Positions 5,178 through 10,067 of a DNA stretch of 10,067 bases are shown here, piece after piece. The translations under genes and the position numbers were made by a program. Numbering within the stretch: the stretch's first letter is position 1; each line of letters begins with the position of its first letter. The notes below the pieces were generated by a model. It was not told where the DNA came from. It saw only the letters and a list, made by a program, of their open reading frames with translations, and made no database searches. Source of the DNA: an uncultured Oscillospiraceae bacterium (GTDB taxonomy: Bacteria; Bacillota; Clostridia; Oscillospirales; Oscillospiraceae); contig CAAFMG010000041.1 of assembly GCA_900763965.1 (NCBI GenBank), forward strand, positions 1 through 10,067, written 5' to 3'.

Positions 5178-8100
5178 TTACCTGTCCCATCCACGAGATT
5201 CCCGCTGGGGCTGGATTTCGCCCTCGTCTGGTAGCCCATCCACGATCTCATTTTCCCGCTTGTCCATGTTCAGCAGAATATTCAGCTGATCCAGCCGGGC
5301 GGATTTTGCTTTCAGCTCCTCCTCTCTGGGGAAGGGCTTTCCTACCTCCTGCTTGGCAATCTCCACCTGGATTTCCAAGTTTTTCAGCTTCTCCTTGTAG
5401 TCCAGCTGCCGTGTGGGCATACTTTCCAGCAGGTTATCCATACGCTGAATGTTGCCAAACACATCCGTTCCAAGACCAACTTTGTAGGTCAGCGTACCCT
5501 GCATGGAAATTTTGAACAGCTTTTCAAAGCTGTCAAAGCAGAGTGTCAACTTCAATCCTCGGTAAGAACCAAGAGGGACCGGGTCGGCACTGGTCAGGGC
5601 ATTGCAGGCATCCAGAATTGCCGTTCCGGCAGCTTTCTTTTCGGTGTAGGTCTGCCCGCCTATCACCATGGGGCAGAATCCATCCGCGTTTGGCTGGGTT
5701 TTGTCTTTCAGCAGGGCCATGTCCGCTTCCAGACCGTCGATCCACTGGTGCATGGAAGCGATTTCCTTGGGGAACTTTCGAATAAGCTGATCTTCCAAGG
5801 CATACCGCTGACTCATATGGTTTGAGCGCAGGAGCTTCAGCTTCTGCACCTCTATATCCAGGTCCATTTTCTCCTTGATATGGGGATTGCCGGAACACAG
5901 TGCCTTGATTTCGGCGTAGCTCAAAGCGGTTTCGTCAATGTCCTCCGCACTGCGCACCGGGGATTTGGAGGTCATGATCTGACCGATGAACTTCTGTTTC
6001 CCCTCCACCAGCTGATATAGGTAGCTGTCAAAGGTATTTTCCGTTACATAGGTGTAGATGTCTACCTTGGGATTCTCATTGCCCTGGCGGATAATACGTC
6101 CCTCCCGCTGCTGCAAATCCGAGGGCCGCCAGGGACAATCCATATGGTGCAAGGCGATGAGCTTCCGCTGTGCGTTGGTCCCGGCACCCATTTTCTGGGT
6201 GGAACCAATTAAAATGCGCACTTCGCCGGAGCGCACCTTTCCGAACAGCTCCTTTTTGGCGGCTTCTGTTTTGGCGTTGTGGATGTAGGCGATCTCGGAT
6301 TCCGGGATGCCTTTGTCCAGCAGCTTCTTTTTCAGATCGTCATACACATTGAACTGCCCGTCATTGTGGGGCGTGGACAGGTCAACAAAAACCATCTGCG
6401 TGGACTTTTGCGCCGCCGTCCGTTCCCAGATGTTGTACACATTTTCCGCACAGACAGCAACCTTTCCCGTATCACTGTCCGGTAACATGGGATTGATCAG
6501 CCGCTGATCCAGTGCCAGCTTCCGTCCGTCGTTGGTAATGACCAGCATATTATCCTCATTGGAGTCCACCTGCTTATTGCGTACCTTTTCTGCCCGCTGG
6601 GATAGGCTGGCGACGATTTCTTTCTGCTGCTCCGAAGGTTTCAGCACCACATTGTGGTATTCCGCCTCCGGCACAGGCAGCTTCAGCATATCCGCCGTCT
6701 GAATATCCGCAATTTCCTTGAACATGGACATCAGCTCCGGGAGGTTGTAGAACTTGGCAAACCGGGTCTTGGCCCGGTAGCCGGTGCCCTCCGGGGCCAG
6801 TTCAATGGCGGTGACGGTCTCTCCAAAGGTGGAGGCCCAGGCATCAAAATGAAGCAGGTCATTTTCTTTCAGGGCGTTGTATTGCAGATATTTCTGCATG
6901 GTATAAAGCTCCACCATGGAGTTGCTGATCGGTGTGCCGGTGGCAAATACCACGCCCCGGCCTCCGGTCAGCTCATCTAAGTAGCGGCACTTCATATAGA
7001 GGTCACTGGACTTCTGGGCTTCCGTCTGGGAGATACCGGCCACATTGCGCATTTTCGTAAATGCGGCGAGATTTTTGAACATGTGGGCCTCGTCCACAAA
7101 AATCCGGTCAACACCCAGCTCCTCGAAGGTAATGACATCATCCTTTCGGCTCTGGTCATTGAGCTTTTCAAGCTTCTGCTGAATGCTTTTTCGGCTGCGT
7201 TCCATCTGCTTCACGGAAAAATTGTCGCCGTTGTTGCGCTTCAGCTCCCGAATGCCGTCCAAAATTTCCTGCTTCTGTTGCTCCAGAATGAACTTTTGCC
7301 GCTCCTGGGACATGGGGATCTTTTCAAACTGGCTGTGGCCGATGATGATGGCATCGTAGTCGCCGGTAGCAATCCGTGAACAAAACCGTTTCCGATTTTT
7401 TGTTTCAAAATCCTTTTTGGTAGCTACCAGAATATTGGCCGCCGGATAAAGCTGCAAATATTCAGCGGCCCACTGCTCGGTCAGATGATTGGGCACCACA
7501 AACAGGCTCTTTTGACACAGCCCCAGCCGCTTGCTCTCCTGGGCGGCAGCTACCATCTCGAACGTCTTCCCAGCCCCCACCGTGTGGGCAAGCAGGGTAT
7601 TTCCACCATAGAGAATATGGGCAATGGCATTCACCTGATGAGGCCGCAGGGTGATTTCCGGGTTGATCCCTACAAAATTCAGATGGCTTCCGTCGTACTC
7701 TCTGGGGCGAATGCTGTTGAATTTCTCATTGTAAAGCGTGGTCAGCCGTTCCCGGCGATTGGGGTCAGCCCAGATCCAATCCGCAAATTCCTGTTTGATC
7801 TGCTCCTGCTTCCCCTGGGCAATGGCGGTCTGCTTCGTGTTGAGGATGGCCACTTTTTTACCGGAGTCATCATATTCATAGTCGAATATCCGTACATCCC
7901 GCAGATTCAGGGTTTCCTCAATGATTTTGTAGGCGTTGATGCGCTCTGTGCCAAAGGTGTTCTCGGAGCGGACGTTCCCTCGGTCCAGGCTTTTTCCGTC
8001 AATGTTCCACTCGCCGGTATAGGTGCTGTAATGCACCTTGATGTTCCGTCTCTGATAGTAGGGTGTCCGCAGTAGCTCAAAGGTAAAGTCCCGCACGACC

Positions 8101-10067
8101 TCAGTTGGAAGCCAGGCAGCACCCAGCCGGACAGAAATCTCACTGGCCGTCAGGTCAACAGGCCGCACCGCTTCCAGGGATTGCACATTGATGGTATACC
8201 GTTCATCCGCTTCGGCAAACGCCCTGGCGGTGCGCAGCTTTTCCCGGACATTGCCGGAAAGGTATTCATCTGCGGGCAAGTATTTATGGGCAGCATCCTC
8301 ATTTCCGTCATGCTCTGGGTTCAGGAAAATTACGCCTGTCAAATCGGACAAAATTTCTTCCTCACTTTTGCGGGTCAGTTCTACCATGTAGGGCATATCT
8401 ACTTTTGCTTTTTCAGCCAGTGACAGGGCCAAGGCCTCTGAGGCGGTATCCACAGAGGTGACGGAAATTTTTTGCCGAATGGTGCGCTTGGAGAACATAT
8501 CCGCTTTCCGTATGAAATTACCCTCACTGTCCCGCACCTCCAGGGAGGACAGAAGATAGTAGGCATTGTCAGAGGAAAAGGCGGTACTGTTGGCACGGCT
8601 GTTGATCCGGCCATACTTTTCCGCAAAGCTGTCATAGAGGGCATTTAAGCGCACCTGCGCTTCCTGGATCATGGCCTCTGGATAATCCTCGGTCTGGTAC
8701 TCAATGAGCTTTCGCACACAGTCCCGGATACCGATAAGCCCACGGATGCGCTGCTCGGCGGTGGCCGATACAGATACCGGATCCATCCGGCTGTTTTCCC
8801 GGAAGTACAGCTTTCCGTCCACAACGGCGAAACTAAAATTCCGTACACTGGGGTCAGCAGGCAGGGTGTCCGCCTCCTCCACAGGAAGGTCGTCCAGGTC
8901 TACATTCTGCATTTCGCCTTGGATTTGGCCAATGGCGGCAGTGAGCAGGGATTCCAGGCTCTGCCCCTGCTGGGGAATACAGGTGGTTTCCATACCGTAA
9001 GGGCCGGACACTTTCTGCATTTGCCCCAGAACCATTTCCGGATGGGAGACAAAGTAGGCGTTCATTTTCAGCCCCTTTTCATCGGTTTCCAGATGTACCC
9101 AGTCCGGCTCCAGGTCCGTCATACCGCTGCGCTTTTGCAGGAACAGAATGTCGGAAGTGACCTCCGTACCGGCAGCGGCCTTGAACGTATCATTGGGCAG
9201 TCGGATGGCACCGAGAAGGTCCGCCCTCTGGGCAATGTACTTTCGCACAGAAGGATTTTCCTTGTCCATGGTGCCCTTGCTGGTAATGAAGGCCACCACG
9301 CCGCCGGGGCGTACCTTATCCAAGGCACGGGCAAAGAAATAGTCATGGATCAGGAAATTGTACTTGTCGTACTTCTTATCCGGCACTTTGAAGGTCCCAA
9401 AGGGCACGTTGCCAATGGCCACATCAAAGAAGCTGTCCGGTAGATCGGTTTTCTCAAAACTTTGTACCGCAATGCTGTTCTTCTGGTACAGCTGCTGGGC
9501 AATGCGCCCGGAAATGCTGTCCAGCTCTACGCCGTACATTTTGGAATTTTCCATATTCTCCGGCAGCAGACCCATGAAGTTGCCAACGCCGCAGCTGGGT
9601 TCCAGGATATTGCCGGTCTGGAAGCCCAGATTGGCAAGGCCCTGGTACATGGCCCGGATCACCACAGGCGGGGTGTAGAACGCTGTCAAGGTAGATTCCC
9701 GGGCGGCGGTGTATTCGTCCTCTGACAGGAGGGCTTTCAGTTCGGCGTAATGGGCGTTGCTTTCCTCAAAGAACTGGGGCAGACCGCCCCAGCCTACATA
9801 TTCAGCAAGGATATCCTGTTCATCTGGCGTGGCCAGCCGATTTTCGGATTCCAGTTTGTGCAGCAGCTCTATAGCATGAACATTGTGGTAGAAGCGTTCA
9901 ATAGGGACACCTGCACCCAGATCATGTGTGCGGATGCGATAGTTTCTGCGCTCATCTGCGGAAATTTCGGGATGGAGTGTATGGGGCCGATTCTGCGGAC
10001 GCTGGGTGGTAGATAAAGTGGGAAACGGCTCTGCTGCTCCCACATCTGTCATAACCTGACGAATAAA
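5178..10067 (-). CDS. Giant N6-adenine methylase-like / SNF2-family helicase protein (5' end outside window)
   Basis: At least 1629 residues are visible; the frame stays open to the right edge, so the N-terminus is missing. The ATG at 10050-10052 has no ribosome binding site and is probably internal; numbers below count from it. Residues about 120-310 are a class I methylase fold with motif I, LEPSCGVGNFMG (150-161), and a catalytic-loop motif NVPFG (215-219) in place of NPPY. A middle region (about 410-780) is of unknown fold. The helicase has Walker A HTVGAGKT (823-830), a helical insert, DEAH (987-990), the motif FATGTPISNS (near 1035), and a C-terminal lobe with QKMGAGTNA and arginine-finger motif QQREGRIIRQ (1314-1323). 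The C-terminus is coiled coil. Such proteins occur in conjugative elements and resemble phage P1 DarB in layout. Acting on incoming or transferred DNA, perhaps against restriction, is inferred. Confidence 0.9.
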   Translation of the reverse strand, partial: FIRQVMTDVGAAEPFPTLSTTQRPQNRPHTLHPEISADERRNYRIRTHDLGAGVPIERFYHNVHAIELLHKLESENRLATPDEQDILAEYVGWGGLPQFFEESNAHYAELKALLSEDEYTAARESTLTAFYTPPVVIRAMYQGLANLGFQTGNILEPSCGVGNFMGLLPENMENSKMYGVELDSISGRIAQQLYQKNSIAVQSFEKTDLPDSFFDVAIGNVPFGTFKVPDKKYDKYNFLIHDYFFARALDKVRPGGVVAFITSKGTMDKENPSVRKYIAQRADLLGAIRLPNDTFKAAAGTEVTSDILFLQKRSGMTDLEPDWVHLETDEKGLKMNAYFVSHPEMVLGQMQKVSGPYGMETTCIPQQGQSLESLLTAAIGQIQGEMQNVDLDDLPVEEADTLPADPSVRNFSFAVVDGKLYFRENSRMDPVSVSATAEQRIRGLIGIRDCVRKLIEYQTEDYPEAMIQEAQVRLNALYDSFAEKYGRINSRANSTAFSSDNAYYLLSSLEVRDSEGNFIRKADMFSKRTIRQKISVTSVDTASEALALSLAEKAKVDMPYMVELTRKSEEEILSDLTGVIFLNPEHDGNEDAAHKYLPADEYLSGNVREKLRTARAFAEADERYTINVQSLEAVRPVDLTASEISVRLGAAWLPTEVVRDFTFELLRTPYYQRRNIKVHYSTYTGEWNIDGKSLDRGNVRSENTFGTERINAYKIIEETLNLRDVRIFDYEYDDSGKKVAILNTKQTAIAQGKQEQIKQEFADWIWADPNRRERLTTLYNEKFNSIRPREYDGSHLNFVGINPEITLRPHQVNAIAHILYGGNTLLAHTVGAGKTFEMVAAAQESKRLGLCQKSLFVVPNHLTEQWAAEYLQLYPAANILVATKKDFETKNRKRFCSRIATGDYDAIIIGHSQFEKIPMSQERQKFILEQQKQEILDGIRELKRNNGDNFSVKQMERSRKSIQQKLEKLNDQSRKDDVITFEELGVDRIFVDEAHMFKNLAAFTKMRNVAGISQTEAQKSSDLYMKCRYLDELTGGRGVVFATGTPISNSMVELYTMQKYLQYNALKENDLLHFDAWASTFGETVTAIELAPEGTGYRAKTRFAKFYNLPELMSMFKEIADIQTADMLKLPVPEAEYHNVVLKPSEQQKEIVASLSQRAEKVRNKQVDSNEDNMLVITNDGRKLALDQRLINPMLPDSDTGKVAVCAENVYNIWERTAAQKSTQMVFVDLSTPHNDGQFNVYDDLKKKLLDKGIPESEIAYIHNAKTEAAKKELFGKVRSGEVRILIGSTQKMGAGTNAQRKLIALHHMDCPWRPSDLQQREGRIIRQGNENPKVDIYTYVTENTFDSYLYQLVEGKQKFIGQIMTSKSPVRSAEDIDETALSYAEIKALCSGNPHIKEKMDLDIEVQKLKLLRSNHMSQRYALEDQLIRKFPKEIASMHQWIDGLEADMALLKDKTQPNADGFCPMVIGGQTYTEKKAAGTAILDACNALTSADPVPLGSYRGLKLTLCFDSFEKLFKISMQGTLTYKVGLGTDVFGNIQRMDNLLESMPTRQLDYKEKLKNLEIQVEIAKQEVGKPFPREEELKAKSARLDQLNILLNMDKRENEIVDGLPDEGEIQPQRESRGWDR

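Noticed and set aside
7485..8075. Plus-strand open frame of 196 codons
   Set aside because: It is antisense to the helicase part of the giant gene, including the region just beyond the Walker A motif, and matches no family I know.
10050..10052. ATG as the true start of the methylase-helicase gene
   Set aside because: The frame remains open for five more codons to the window edge, no ribosome binding site is present, and related proteins have more sequence before this point.
1..10067. CRISPR array, tRNA, rRNA, insertion sequence or attachment site
   Set aside because: No regularly spaced repeats, no tRNA- or rRNA-like stretch, no transposase or integrase and no terminal repeats are seen. The element's ends must lie outside the window.

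Overview
The window reads as part of the conjugation module of an integrative and conjugative element from a Gram-positive gut anaerobe, probably a member of the Clostridia. The grounds are a G+C content a little above half, strong AGGAGG-type ribosome binding sites, TTG and GTG starts, and a gene set (MobC, a MOBP-type relaxase, PcfB/DUF3801, YodL/DUF3846, DUF3991-Toprim, DUF3848, and a giant methylase-helicase) that recurs in Tn1549-like elements. No taxonomic marker gene is present, so the host is an inference. Every supported gene lies on the minus strand, so transcription runs from the right edge to the left.

Right half (5178-10067): one giant gene, open past the right edge. It encodes an N6-adenine methylase-like domain followed by an SNF2/DEAH-type helicase. 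A strong sigma-A-type promoter (5136-5164) sits just past its stop codon and would start a second transcript.

Middle (2665-5109): this transcript would carry a 52-residue small protein (missing from ordinary ORF calling), an RNA hairpin, a DUF3848 protein, a DUF3991/Toprim protein with a degenerate primase-type zinc finger, a YodL/DUF3846 protein, and a 59-residue Cys-containing protein that starts with TTG.

Left part (1-2660): a short non-coding stretch with two perfect inverted repeats, the likely oriT, lies directly upstream of mobC. It is followed by mobC, the relaxase gene, pcfB and the first 35 codons of an ArdC-like gene cut by the left edge. These genes are spaced by 1-3 bases or overlap, as expected for one translationally coupled operon. 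MobC and the relaxase would form the relaxosome on the oriT. The coupling protein and the mating-channel genes would lie beyond the left edge.

The points most worth a second look are the candidate oriT, the two overlooked small genes, two genes whose only well-spaced start codons are ATT and ATC, a transcript hairpin whose one mismatch pairs only in the minus-strand RNA, and the DarB-like methylase-helicase. The modules themselves belong to recognisable families. I see no evidence for a wholly new system.
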